From Euglena gracilis (lineage: Eukaryota; Euglenida; Euglenophyceae; Euglenales), in the NCBI GenBank assembly GCA_039621445.1, contig CP154954.1, positions 48,029,847-48,093,846 on the forward strand: a stretch of DNA of 64,000 nucleotides. Direction: 5' to 3'. A model generated the notes under the pieces. It saw nothing but the letters and a program-made list of their open reading frames with translations, did no database searches and was not told the origin of the DNA. Below are positions 12,321 through 21,942 of this stretch, in pieces. The position numbers were made by a program, and so were the translations under genes. The number at the start of each line of letters is the position of its first letter. Within the stretch, counting starts at the first letter, position 1.

Positions 12321-12520
12321 TACTGACCCATGAGTACATTAGAGTGGGTAGTCGGGCCCATGAGTACATTAGAGTGGGTACCCCCTACCACCCCCCCCCC
12401 ACCCCCCCCACCCCGTTTCGCCGACTAGTTACCAGGCCTAGTCGGCCGACCAAATGGGTCGTCAACCGACTAGTCGGCCGACTACCCACTACCCCCCCCC
12501 CAGTCTACCATCTGGCACTC
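12320..12520. repeat. GTACATTAGAGTGGG / CCGACTAG mini-element, copy 1
   Basis: Shares AGTCGGCG, GTACATTAGAGTGGG, ACTACCCACTACC with a C run, and CAGTCTACC in the same order with 26228-26400. A diverged version is at 60860-61010. No coding. Confidence 0.75.
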
Positions 12521-12524
12521 TTCG

Positions 12525-12706
12525 CGGGTGAGTAACTTGGGCCTGGCGGGGAGTTGGGGGTCAAACGGAGGTGATTCGGAAACTAGAAATCCAGGAACGG
12601 AGCCGGGGTCATGGTGATAATCTGCGGTTTTCACGGTCTACCCAGAGGGGGGGGGGGGGGGCGGGGGGGGGATCAACCCTTTTCCCGGGGGTAAGCTTCG
12701 CTCAAG

Positions 12707-12743
<37 letters not shown>

Positions 12744-12885
12744 AAAAAAAAAAAAAAAAAAAAATAAAAGAAAAAAAAAAAGAAAAAAAAAAAAAAAAAA
12801 AAAACAAAAAATAAAAAAAAAAAAAAAAAAAAAGAAAAAGAAAAGCTTCGCTCTTACCCATAAAGGGATAAGAGCTCAGCGACCC
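12525..12885. repeat. Dispersed repeat split by a 135-bp A tract, with AAGCTTCGCTC ends
   Basis: 12525-12640 matches 48500-48640 inverted (GAGTTGGGGGTCAAAC, GAGGTGATTCGGAAACTAG). The terminal module AAGCTTCGCTCTTACCC/AAGAGCTCAGCGACC also occurs at 21650-21690 and 48372-48418. Here AAGCTTCGCTC is duplicated on both sides of an A-rich tract at 12703-12840. Confidence 0.75.
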
Positions 12886-13080
12886 CCCCCCCTAATTGTC
12901 ACCCCCCCCCTAATTGTCACCATGGGGGTAAAAACGTTCCCTGGGGGGGTCCCATACAGAGGGGGGTCACGTTAATCAGTCCACTCGATCATTGAATCGG
13001 CCGATTCCATTGTTGATTTGACCAGTTGTTGAGTCGGTCAACCAGTCGGTCGACTAATTGGTCGGCTCAACAATTGGCAG
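12885..13080. repeat. TAATTGTCACC C/G-run mini-element and GACTAGTCGG relatives
   Basis: C9-TAATTGTCACC appears twice, then an ACAGAGGGGGGTCACGTTAAT end. It is related to 34785-34995. 12985-13080 carries degenerate GTCGACTAAT palindromes. Confidence 0.65.
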
Positions 13081-13418
13081 GGGAGGGGGGACATGAACTT
13101 GACTGCCTCCTCCTTTTGTGCTTTTTCATGGGAAGACCGATTATAGTCGATTAATATCCCTCTGGCCGATTGAACGATGGAGGTTTGGCACGTCTGACGA
13201 GGACCCTCGGCCACCAGGGGGGGGGGTCCCCATTTTGCCGTGCCGAGGGGGTCACTCCCCCGGGGGGGGGGGTCCACCGTGGCGGACAGCCGGAATTTCC
13301 CAAAGGAAAATTCATTGGTATGGTTCGGCATGCTGTGCCGAGGGGGTCGGCTAATTGTGCCATGCAATCCACCTCCAACTGGTGCCTGGTTATAGTTTCA
13401 TATAAAAAAAATGTGTGA

Positions 13419-13606
13419 GTATCCGGGTTCTAAGCGCTGAAGGCGCTTAGAACCCAGGCTCACGGTCTCAGAACACAACGTCTCAAAAAAAAAACTACAT
13501 AAAAATCGTCCATGTCACCCGGATACACTGTGTATCCGGGTTCTAAGCGCCGAAGGCGCTTAGAACCCAGGCTCACGGTGTATCCGGGTTACAATGGACG
13601 ATTTTT
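13419..13606. repeat. Perfect hairpins with GAA loop (GTATCCGGGTTCTAAGCGC arms)
   Basis: 13501-13606 is an inverted repeat: AAAAATCGTCCAT at the left pairs with ATGGACGATTTTT at the right, and the centre is GGTTCTAAGCGCC-GAA-GGCGCTTAGAACC. A shorter sibling with the same arms is at 13427-13465. It abuts the CCGTGGACT TIR element. Confidence 0.85.
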
Positions 13607-13829
13607 ATATATATCCGTGGACTAAGAGGCCCAAAACACAGACTGTGTTTCATGGAAACGCAAGGTCTACCCCATACGTTTTTCAATTTTTGGTCAAAAT
13701 GGATGTCCCCGAAAACACACCGTGTATCCGGGGACTCTCAGTCCACGAAACACAAGGTGTGTCCAGTCCACGAAAACACACCCTGTGTTTCGTGGACTGA
13801 ATTTTTTAAAAAATTGAACAGAATCATAG

Positions 13830-14030
13830 AAAATATGTCCCTCTAGTGACTAGAGGGACATATTTTCTATGAAGGCTATTCCTCGCCTTCCAGGACTAGA
13901 GTCTAGTCCTGGAAGGCGAGGAATAGCCTTCAGGCCAAGTTATTGGGGGCACTTTGGGGGGGGGGGCGGCGCCGAAGGCTCCCGGCCCCCTCCCAAAGGC
14001 CCCCACAATGCTTGGCCTGAAGGCATTTTT
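13830..14030. repeat. Two hairpins and a GGCCAAG...CTTGGCC C/G-run fold-back
   Basis: ATGTCCCTCTAGTGACTAGA (13834-13866) and a 64-bp near-perfect hairpin (13872-13935, arms GGCTATTCCTCGCCTTCCAG). 13936-14025 is a GGCCAAGTTATT C/G-run fold-back with a GGCGCCGAAGG centre; a sister copy is at 33308-33400. Confidence 0.8.
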
Positions 14031-14106
14031 GGCTTAGAGCATGAAGGTGTGGCGTGGCGACGTTTTACCACATTTCGCTGCATGCCTTGCAGTTTTCTCT
14101 CTCTGA

Positions 14107-14560
14107 AATGAAGGGGAAAAAACGGCAAACAGTGCGGACCGCTTGCTCCCCCGACCCCTGAAACCTGATGAACTGGTTGCCACATTGCAAAAGAATTCGG
14201 TTGATTTGCAGCAGGGCTTTGCTGTCGACCCAATACACGGTACGCTGTTGGCCACCGCGTTGGAAGCGAAACCAACGGGAACCGCAAAGGCTGAGCGTAC
14301 AGCTGTTGCACGCCTGTTGGATTTCCATCAGGTGTGTACCCATCTGAACACTCAGTATGAGGACCTGGATGGTTGTTTCTTCTGCGTGGGCTGGTTGGGT
14401 CAATGACCCCGTTTATTTGTTTGATGTGGTTGCCCTTGTCAGACAAGCTGAGCAACAGCGCCGAGCACAGTGTGGCACGACGTTCAGTTTCGAGGCAAAC
14501 CTGCCTTCCACTGTCCGGGGCTATTTCAACTCTCTCGCACGGGTGTTCACATCCGTGTGT
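14107..14560 (+). pseudogene. Tyrosine-recombinase family N-terminal fragment (copy A)
   Basis: 14143-14406 encodes LLPRPLKPDELVATL, then VDPIHGTLLA, AVARLLDFHQ and LDGCFFCVGW. The next frame (about 14400-14560) continues with LFDVVALVRQAEQQ and FNSLARVF. In order this matches copies B, C and D (VDPLHGTLLAQG, LECAKLCQHRQ, LDAFFVAWTGWE, LLFDEASVIEQC, YVNAVARAF), so it is one domain with a frameshift. By analogy with copy E it would be the helical core-binding domain preceding a tyrosine-recombinase catalytic domain. The catalytic part is absent. Confidence 0.55.
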
Positions 14561-14977
14561 GTGTGTGTCCAGTCCACAAAAACACACCCTGTGTTTAGTG
14601 GACTGCCAGTCCCAGAAACACAGGGTGTGTTTTCATGGACATGGACTGGACACACACTGTGTTTCGTGGACTCGGTCCACAAAACACAGTGTGTGTTTTG
14701 GGCCTCAGTCCACGGATATATGAAATTGTTTTGTGAATGTGATGGAGACATTTGTCAAAAAAAGATCGTTCTGGAATCCAAAATGCCTTAGAATAATACC
14801 CTGTGGGCCGAAGGTAAGTCTTCAAGCGGCGAAGGGAGGAAAAGGAGCGTTCAGCGGTTGCAGAGGTTACAGGAATGGTGAGACAGAGTCAAACCAGAAG
14901 GATACTCAAGGGTAGAACGGACCGGATAGCTTTTGGCGGGGAATTCACTTTTTCTCCAAAAAAACAACAAAAAACCA

Positions 14978-15052
14978 CTGTCTGTCTGTCTGTCCGTCTA
15001 TCTGTCTCTTTGTCTGTTTGTCTATCTATCTGTCTGTCTGTCTGTCCGTCTC
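14978..15052. repeat. (TCTG)n microsatellite
   Basis: Interrupted TCTG/TCTA tetranucleotides, ending at CTCACACACACC. Confidence 0.95.
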
Positions 15053-15059
15053 ACACACA

Positions 15060-15950
15060 CCACTTGGAAAAAATTGGGAAGTGGACACCCAAACCATCCA
15101 ACTTGACTTTAGCAAAAAAAAACAGTTCTATTTTACTTGACACTTGTCTTGAACACCCTGGCTCCTGTGCAAGTGCGGAGGAATTCAACAACATCAGCAT
15201 AACTCTTCAAGATGACATTCATTCATTCTTCAAGATGACATTCTTCTGCTTGCAAATGTCAACCAAACAGCTGCTTTGTATCGAAATGTACCCCCCCCCT
15301 AATTCATTTACGGGGGGATGGTAAGCAACTGCATAGACATGCACCATTTGCCACTCGAACTGAAGTGAAGTGGGTTGATCGATGTCATGCCAACATCTTG
15401 TCCAATGACTCGGTGCCGCCAAACAGGAGAAACTTCTCCACGTCCACAATGTGCTTGGCTGCATGACCCTCAATGAAACGTTCAGAGATCTTCATCAAAG
15501 TTGCATCCAAATATGCAGTGTATTTTTCATTGAACTCCTTGCTGTTGGGGGGGGGTATTATTTCGGCGGCCGAAGTCGGACCCCAAGGGGGGGGGGGTAT
15601 TATTTGGGGGGGGGGTATTATTTGGGGGGGGGGGTTATTTGGGGAGGGTTTAACTCGGGGGGGGGGGGGCACGGTATCTTGCAAAATGAAGCAAAACCAA
15701 AGAAATGTCCGGAGACCTAAAGTGAAGTCATGGCTCCCCCCCCACGCCCCCCCCATGCCCCCCCCCCCCGACCCCCCGTGCGCCCCCCCCACCACCCAAC
15801 TCTCAACCCGATTTGGGATTCCAAAAAGTACAAAAAAATTGCATTAATTCAGAATTTACCGCTCAATTAGGAATCAAAAGTGTGGAAAAAATCGTCCCAA
15901 AATCCTTATTGGACCTTTTTTGGACCGAAAATAGCACACAAATTCCTACC
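15060..15950. other. Repeat-rich stretch without a recognisable gene
   Basis: Contains C/G-run words GGGGGGTATTATTT (15545-15640), a run of C-rich spacers (15735-15795) and an AT-rich repeat related to 11200-11400. Open frames are low-complexity glycine/proline products. Confidence 0.5.
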
Positions 15951-15954
15951 ATGG

Positions 15955-16320
15955 ACCCCCCCTTACTGTTCCCCCCCTTACTGTTCCCATAGGGGGGACG
16001 GGAACAGTACAGTGTCAGGGCACTTTTTCTAAAGGATTGTTGGAACAAGGAGAGAAAAAAATATTTTTTGTCGGTTTTAGGTGCTCTCATTCCCATCAAA
16101 CTCCAAACCAACACCAAAATGTATGTTGTGGAAATGCAATTTTCAAGCATGTGAACCATAAAAGCTTCATTTTGGCATTTTTGGTGGCCTTTTGGGTCTA
16201 AATTGGTTGGTTAGTTCATGGCAGTAAGGGGGGGGGAAGCTCATCCCCCCCCTTACTGTTCTCATGGGCCCAAAAGGGGGCCACAGGACGGGAACAGTAA
16301 GGGGGGGTCATGGTAATTGG
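15955..16320. repeat. TTACTGTTC C/G-run fold-back with dispersed spacer
   Basis: CCCCTTACTGTTCCC words at 15960-16010 and 16245-16305 with inverted GGGAACAGTAAGG. The spacer 16060-16225 (TAGGTGCTCTCATTCCCATC, TAAATTGGTTGGTTAGTTCA) matches 61280-61440 in inverted orientation. Confidence 0.75.
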
Positions 16321-16545
16321 GGTCTAAAATTAGAGGAAAGAATACGACACACAAATCACGCATGACCTTCCGCGAAACCCATTTCCCCCCGCGACCCCCC
16401 CCCGTGACCCTCCCCGCGACCCCCTTGACCATTGGCCAATACCACCCCCCCCCCTTATTGTCCCCCCCCTATTGTCCCTGGCCATTTTCCGCAAAGATTT
16501 TTTTTACATTGTTTCTCTTTTTGTTGTTTCTCTTTTTTTGCAGCC

Positions 16546-16788
16546 ATGGCTCCCAAAATGCGCCAGACGGTGCTGTCTTTCAAGCCGGTCGCTGTCTTCC
16601 CCGACAGCCGGCGTGAGGGAGCTGTGGTGATTCCGAAGCCCGTCGATCGGGTTTCGGATGAGCAAACTGCACCTCCTGATGCTGTTCCCCTTCGAAAGGC
16701 CAAACGTTTCCTCCCGTATTCCACTAAGAATGAGATCGTGAAATTTCGGGCCACTCATTCTTTGGCGGAAACCAGCGCCCAGAGCTAG
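16546..16788 (+). CDS. N-terminal exon of a pogo-like transposase, copy 1
   Basis: An ATG two bases after a strong acceptor (TTTCTCTTTTTTTGCAG) opens an 80-residue frame: MAPKMRQTVLSFKPV at the start and YSTKNEIVKFRATHSLAETSAQ at the end, before a stop. The exon at 59831-60043 has the same plan (PKMKQIALSF; SKAEILKFSRNHSLNETLAKF). A basic start with QxxLSF followed by a helical K-EI-KF-HSL segment fits the DNA-binding region of pogo/CENP-B-type (Tc1/mariner superfamily) transposases. Together with the C-terminal piece at 18446-18643 this marks one disrupted element. Family assignment is inferred from motifs. Confidence 0.5.
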   Translation: MAPKMRQTVLSFKPVAVFPDSRREGAVVIPKPVDRVSDEQTAPPDAVPLRKAKRFLPYSTKNEIVKFRATHSLAETSAQS

Positions 16789-16839
16789 GCAGATCCAGGT
16801 GCAACAAATCCTCTGCAATGCATTTTTCAACCCCATGGG

Positions 16840-17510
16840 GGTGGTGCGGGTCACGGGGGGGGTCACGGGGGGGGGGGGTCACGGGGGGGGGTCACGGGGG
16901 AAGTATGCCACTTTGGAGGTGGTCGGGAGGCAGCATCCATGTTGTTGCATCCCATCACGAGAAGGGCGGCACGCATCCTAAAATCGATTTTTGGGCCCAA
17001 AAAGTAATCATTTTTGGCCATTTTTGGGCCATTTTTGAACAAAAAAAATGCCTTTTGGTTTGAAAGTGGTTATTTTTGGGTGATTTTACGTCCAAAATTG
17101 GTCATTTTTTCATTTTTTTGAAAAGGAATTTTTTAGGATTTTCTTGACCGTTACATTTTTTGGGATGCATTTTGGGCCATTTTTGAAAAAATGGCCCAAA
17201 ATGGCTATTTTTGAAGGGGGGGAAAAAAAGCCAAAAAATTCTGTTTCTGTTGCAGAAATGCAGCAATTTCTGGAACTTTTTTTAGGGGACAAGATTTTTG
17301 GCCATTTTGGGGTGTGGAGGTGCGTTGGATGTTGGGTGCCAAAAAGGGGTTTGGTTGTCCAAATGGAAGGTGGGGTGAGGACAATTATTTTCTGTTTTGG
17401 GGGGGTTTTCTTCCACAAAAATTTCATGTTTCCCCTCCCCCTTTTTGCGATGAAATTCTTTCCTACTTGCGCAATCTCCCTTTTGCCAATGTTTTGGGTC
17501 AAATTGGCCC
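16840..17510. other. Insertion of G-run repeat and AT-rich sequence in the pogo-like element
   Basis: GGGTCACGGGGGG repeats (16845-16900), then AT-rich GGCCATTTTTGGGCCATTTT repeats that match 49858-50010 (shared CGCATCCTAAAATCG). An open frame near 17435-17530 (FCDEILSYLRNLPFANVLGQ) may be a transposase remnant, unproven. Confidence 0.45.
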
Positions 17511-17514
17511 CGAG

Positions 17515-18142
17515 CGAGAAATTGGTGATGGACTTTTTGGTGGTTCGCTAGCGACTAGTCGCTAGGGTCGCTAGCGACTATTCGCTAGTGACCATTGGTG
17601 GTCGGAACGACTAGTCGCTCCGACCACCAATTTTAAGTCCACCCCCCCTTCAAAAAAGTTTCAAACACCCAAACGCCTTCCAAACCCTCCATTCGGGGGT
17701 CAATTTACAAAAAAAATTGAGTAATTCTCTTTGTTCTCTCTGTTCTGTGAAACCATAGCCATAGCGCGACTTTATCCTTACCTTGCACACATAAGACTAC
17801 GGAGCGCGACTCGGCCATCCTTGCCTTGCACACACAAGGGGATTGTGTTATTTTGGGCGGGGGGTCCGGGGGGGGCAGCAGCCCCCCCCCCCCGGAGGAG
17901 GCCATAGGGAGCGCAATTCGGCCATCCTTGCCTTCCACACATTGCAAATTAACCCCGAAAATTAAACCCCAAATGGAGGTTTTGGAAGGTATTTGGGTAA
18001 AAATTTTGGAGGGGGGCTTAAAAATTTTTTTAGAGGGAGGGTAAACTTAAAATTGGTGGTCGGCCCGACCACCAATGGTCAGTAGACTTGGTCGCTAGCG
18101 ACTAGTCGCTAGCGACCACCAAAAAGTCCATCACCAATTTCC
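17515..18142. mobile_element. 0.63-kb TIR element with CGCTAGCGACTAGTCGCTAG palindromes
   Basis: GAAATTGGTGATGGACTTTT opens the element and its inverse closes it. The TIRs are more than 100 bp, with minor indels. Each TIR contains CGCTAGCGACTAGTCGCTAG and GGTGGTCGG...CCGACCACC palindromes. The centre holds two GCGCGACTCGGCCATCCTTG-like repeats and C/G runs but no protein. It lies inside the pogo-like transposon. Confidence 0.85.
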
Positions 18143-18445
18143 CGCAATGAGCCGGTCAAATTCATACGGCAAAGAAGCGCCATTGTTTGGGTCGAAATTT
18201 TTTTCACCTCAAATCTTGGCATTTCTTTCCATTTTTAGACCATGTCAAGGCAAATTTTCGATGGTTTGAACAAGAAAATTGATGAAAAGCGACCAAAAAC
18301 GCCACCTACATCAAAAAGCAGGCTGAAATGATGAATGAAAAGAAAGGCTGAAGTGATGAAGGTTGATGCATTGTATGAAAATTGAAGGCTCGATTCTCGG
18401 GTCACGGGCGGGTCACGGGGGGGGGTCACGGGGGGGGGGGGACAG

Positions 18446-18643
18446 GCCGGAGAGACGTTTGCGAAGCCGGGGAGAGAGCTGCTGTTGGACTGGGTCTTGG
18501 AGGCTTGGGAGGCAGTGACGGAGGCCATGGTCCAACGGGGGATGCAGGAGCTGATTGTGAACTTTGCGGTGAAGTCTGACCCAGCCATTCCACCGGTCCC
18601 TGTGGCAGCACCCCTGCCTCCTTCTCCTCCCAATGATGAGTAG
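18446..18643 (+). pseudogene. C-terminal segment of a pogo-like DDE transposase
   Basis: After an acceptor-like GGGGACAG the frame reads KPGRELLLDWVLEAWEAV, then MQELIVNFAVKSDP, then a proline-rich tail (PPVPVAAPLPPSPPNDE) and stop. The R-x-LLLDWVLEAWE...ELI-NF pattern resembles the end of DDE_1/pogo-Tigger-type transposases, where W-x3-AW and SF are typical. No DDE catalytic residues are visible. The upstream part has been replaced by repeats and the TIR insertion, so this copy is dead. Confidence 0.5.
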
Positions 18644-18782
18644 CAAACTGCCGCTTTGTCTGTGTTGGACACCATGGAAGGCCAGGATGTTCCTCGTGTA
18701 GATGCACCCGATGAAGAGGGTTCGGGTAATGAACCTGAGCACTCGGAGGGTTCTGAGAATTGTGATGGCAGTCCTCCAATCC

Positions 18783-18900
18783 AAGCCTACTGTGTGTATC
18801 GTGTGTGAAAGGCCGCTTCGTACCTAACCACCAAATGTGGTTAGGTGCCTCCGCTGTGGAATTTCGTTCCACAGTGGCTGCATGGCTGTGGCTGCATGAC
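18783..18900 (+). pseudogene. PHD-type zinc finger fragment downstream of the pogo-like transposase
   Basis: The frame from 18783 reads KPTVCIVCERPLRT, an in-frame TAA (18822), then PPNVVRCLRCGISFHSGCMA. This is C-x2-C ... C-x2-C-x4-H-x2-C, the first six ligands of a PHD finger. The last C-x2-C pair is not clean (VCGFRC near 18950 in another frame). The same spacing occurs in the recombinase family at about 24.4 and 34.3 kb. An acidic stretch (DEEGSGNEPEHSEGSE) precedes it. Confidence 0.5.
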
Positions 18901-18964
18901 TTCTTCCGGTCAGTGCAGCTTCTGCCCTTAGGCCACCATGACCTGGTGTGTGGTTTTCGCTGCC

Positions 18965-19075
18965 CCCTGTCTTATTGTCCCTACCGTACCCCCTTATTGT
19001 CCCCCCCCTATTGTCCGTTTTCCCAGTGGGAAGGTGGTTGGGACAATAGGGGGGGGGGGGTAGGCTGACTCCCCT
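18965..19075. repeat. TTATTGTCC-related C/G-run fold-back
   Basis: CCTTATTGTCC, CCTATTGTCC and inverted GGACAATAGG with a G10 run. It shares the end word of the 8415-8591 family but not its interior. Confidence 0.6.
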
Positions 19076-19084
19076 GGGCAGGGT

Positions 19085-19800
19085 TGGGCAATTAACCGTC
19101 ATTTTCCAAGTCAAGCGATTAACCATGGTTAATTGGGGGTCGGGGGTCGATTAACCAATTTCGATTAACCGTGCCTGTCCCTCGATTAATTTCGATTAAC
19201 TGCCACCGTATCATTTTTTTTCCCAAAAAACAAAAGTCATTTGCCTTTCTAGCTTACTTCCTCACTCCACAATTGGCCAAAAACCCCAAAAATTTGGCGT
19301 CCAGAAAATATGGTATCAAAAACAGAGTTTGCATTCAAGGTTTTTTTGAAAGAATTTTTCATCCACATTGGCATTGAACACAACCTTGCCATCTCCCTTG
19401 AAGAAATGTTCCCAAACCCGGGACACTTCTTCTTCCGACAACGAAAAAGAAGCGATTAACCGGGGGGGTCACAAGCGATTGCCCTCACCCCCCCCCCCTA
19501 TTTGGCTAATGGCCGGGCTCCTTCGGACCCCCAATTAGCCAATTGGGGGGGGGACAATTAGGGGGGGGGTTACCCCGGCCAATGGCCAATAAGCCTGACC
19601 CCCCCCTAATTGGCTCTTGGACCGTCCAACGGGACCCCCAATTAGCCAATTAGGGGGGGGGCAAATAGGGGGGGGTGAGGGTAACCGTTTTTCGATTAAC
19701 CATGGTTAATTGTCCCCCCCACAAACGAACGATTAACTAGGGGGGGGGTCACAAGCGATTAACCGTTCTTCGATTAACCATCCAACCTTGCCTTGGGGTG
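19085..19800. mobile_element. ATTAACC-iteron element, copy 1
   Basis: CGATTAACCATGGTTAAT and related CGATTAAC words recur at least ten times at both ends (19090-19200, 19450-19460, 19685-19785). GCCAATTAG C/G-run fold-backs are inserted at 19490-19675. Minus-strand coding remnant at 19220-19455. A second copy is split at 56940-56975 and 58646-58940. Confidence 0.6.
19220..19455 (-). pseudogene. Unrecognised coding remnant of the ATTAACC element, copy 1
   Basis: The minus strand reads SEEEVSRVWEHFFKGDGK, then VVFNANVDEKFFQK before drifting out of frame. The copy at 58720-58925 (minus) reads GNGKVVFSANVDEKFFQKAL, then LSERQIFGVLGLLW. Conservation of protein words between two diverged copies supports real coding. 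The V-S-R-V-W-x-H-F start is reminiscent of BED-type fingers, but no C-x2-C is visible. Confidence 0.45.
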
Positions 19801-20157
19801 GTGACATTTGTGAAAAGTGGTCGGAAAGAAAAGTAAAAAATTGTGAAATTTCGTGAAATTTCAGCGGCCGGAAATTTCAGTCACCACCCTAGACCCCCCC
19901 CACACCAATTAGCCAATTGGGAGGGGGGCATTAGGGGGGGTGAGGGTGACGGTATTTTTTCCCCGTAACTCTCCGCCAGGCCAGGTTGACGGCTTTTTTT
20001 GAAACTAAAAAACATGTTGTTTTTTGAAACAAAAAATATGTGTTTTTTTGAAAGGAAAACAAAATAAACGTCATGGAGGGTTTGGGGGGAAATTTTTTTT
20101 GAAATGTTTTTTTTCTAAAAAAGCTCATTTTTTATCTCTGCAGCTTCATTCTCTCAC

Positions 20158-20290
20158 ATGCCTCGAAGGAACGAAGACAGCGTTTGGAGGGTGTTCAACA
20201 AATTCAAGCCCCATGGGAAGTCTTACCATTGGGGGCGGTGCCAAGGATGCCTAAAGGACCAAAAAAATGACTTTAGAACTTTTGAAAAAG
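20158..20290 (+). CDS. BED-type zinc-finger exon
   Basis: An ATG lies 16 bases after an acceptor (TTTTTATCTCTGCAG) and reads MPRRNEDSVWRVFNKFKPHG, then GRCQGCLKDQKND. The W-x2-F followed by C-x2-C is the BED-finger start found in hAT-type transposases. The His ligands and everything downstream are missing. It resembles 40294-40450 (PAHGIWHYFIK, ATCKGC). Confidence 0.45.
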
Positions 20291-20299
20291 TCAATCTTT

Positions 20300-21140
20300 T
20301 ATTTTTTTAAAAAAATGTTTTTTGGTATTTTTTTTTGTTAAAAAACATGTCTTTTTTAAAAAAAACAACAATAACAACAAAAACGTCAACCTTACGCCAG
20401 GCCCAAGATTTACGTCCCAAAACATCGCGGAGCTTCCGACTTTGCCGTTTTGCAATTTTTGGACCAAAAAAAGTCGGAAAAAATCGAAAAAAAATTGCTC
20501 AAAACCTTGTTTTTTTTGGAGCCCAAGTCCCAGCCCCACCCCCCCCCCGGGGAGGGGGGCTGGGACCCCCCCTGTTCACTTCCGAACTGAACTGGACATG
20601 TTGACTTCCTGGAAGGGGGGGGGAGGGGGGGTCCGGCGCCGAAGGCGCCGAACTTTTTCTTGAAAAAGTGTCTTAATCGGTGTGCGCCGGTCATTCTGAT
20701 TTTTGGTTTTTTCTAGAAGTGAACAAGTGTAGGTACAGGTACACCGGGGGGGGTGCCACAAGGGGGGGTCGGGGGGAGGGGGGGGGGGGGGTCGCCGGCA
20801 CATGGCGGTAGACTGGGGGGGGGGTACTAACGGGTCCAAACTGCCGACTTTTAAGCCCCCCCCTGAAGAAAATCCTGTGCAAACTAGTCGGTGGCTAGTC
20901 GGTGGCCATAAAAATGGTCTGTGGCGGGCCCAAATCACCCGGAAATGGTCCGGATGGGTCCAAATAAGTGTCTTAGACCTAAATAAACACCCCCAGATGG
21001 AAATCTTTGGTCGGTGGGGGTCGGTGGGCCCTTGATGGGGGTCCGGAGGGGTAAAAAACCAATGATGAAACAGGGATTACATGAAAATCCTTTAGAAATG
21101 CAAGCATTCTGCATCACGAGAGGCAGAAAACTCCCCCTCC
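20300..21140. other. AT- and C/G-run repeats, no gene
   Basis: Contains T/A-run inverted segments (20295-20500), a GGCGCCGAAGGCGCCG hairpin (20634-20655), a G-run fold-back (20740-20860) and CTAGTCGGTGG words (20880-20905). Confidence 0.5.
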
Positions 21141-21146
21141 ACCCCC

Positions 21147-21398
21147 ATCTGAGCCTCAAACAACAAAATCCCTTCTGTGTTGGCAACATACTCGGGGGCT
21201 AAGTCGTTTTTGTGGCTCACTTTGGCATAGGCGGGGGGCCCTCCAAGTATATTGTCAACATAGAAGGGATTTTGTTATTTGAGGGGGGGTGGGGGGGCGG
21301 AGCCCCCCCCCCGCCTGTACCAAAGTGAGCCACAAAAACGACTTAGCCCCCGAGTATGTTGCCAACAGAGAAGGGATTTTGTTATTTGAGGGGGGGGG
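21147..21398. repeat. Fold-back with about 80-bp arms
   Basis: CAACAAAATCCCTTCTGTGT, ACATACTCGGGGGCTAAGTC and GTTTTTGTGGCTCACTTTGG at the left recur inverted at 21310-21398. The loop contains a third AGAAGGGATTTTGTTATTTG copy and C/G runs. The outer words resemble the CAAAATCCCTTGTG minisatellite. Confidence 0.85.
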
Positions 21399-21942
21399 GG
21401 CGGGGGGATAAGTCCTTTTTGTGCAAATTTTTACTTATATTGAAAATCCAAAGGGGGGTCTTCGGCGTTCGGCGGAATGTTCGCCCCCCCCCCCCCGAGA
21501 AAAAATGGGTCCGGCACCTATGGTTTCGCTTGACCTGAAAAATGACGGTTAATTGCCCAACCCTGTGAGATCTAGCACCAAACTGGCCCAAAAATGTTGC
21601 CTTGAGCTAGAACAGATTTGGGGATGATAATCCCCTTTTCCCCAGGGGTAAGCTTCGCTCTTACTCTAAAGAGATAAGAACTCAGCGACCCCCCATATAC
21701 GACCCCCCCCTGGGATTTTGGCTCTGAGGGGGGGTCTTATATGGGGGGGGGGCATGGCATTTGACCCCTTAATTTAGCATTTGGGTCTGGGAAAAAATTG
21801 GGCGCCCAAGGTGCAGAAAATTTTTTCGCCCTCTCTCAAATCCGAATTTCACCTCCCTCCGACCCCCCCCTTATTGACCGCCCCAAGCGGCCGCTCGCCC
21901 CCCCCCCCCCGCCCCCCGCCCCCCACTGTGCCTAGCCTCCTA

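Larger units (their letters stand above)
13608..14722. mobile_element. TIR element (CCGTGGACT ends) with internal recombinase fragment
   Basis: ATATATCCGTGGACT then GGCCCAAAACACA at the left is inverted at 14690-14722. Subterminal CCTGTGTTTCGTGGAC words repeat in both orientations at both ends (13625-13800, 14567-14715). Inside are two fold-backs and a tyrosine-recombinase family fragment. Layout parallels the element at 33023-34327. Confidence 0.65.

Noticed and set aside
14107-14150. In-frame start MKGKKRQTVRTACSPDP as the start of copy A
   Set aside because: It stops after 17 residues. The homologous frame begins at 14143, so a frameshift or a different exon start is more likely.
20291-20539. 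Phenylalanine/leucine-rich frames suggesting membrane proteins
   Set aside because: They translate T-run/A-run fold-back arms; both strands are open and composition explains them.
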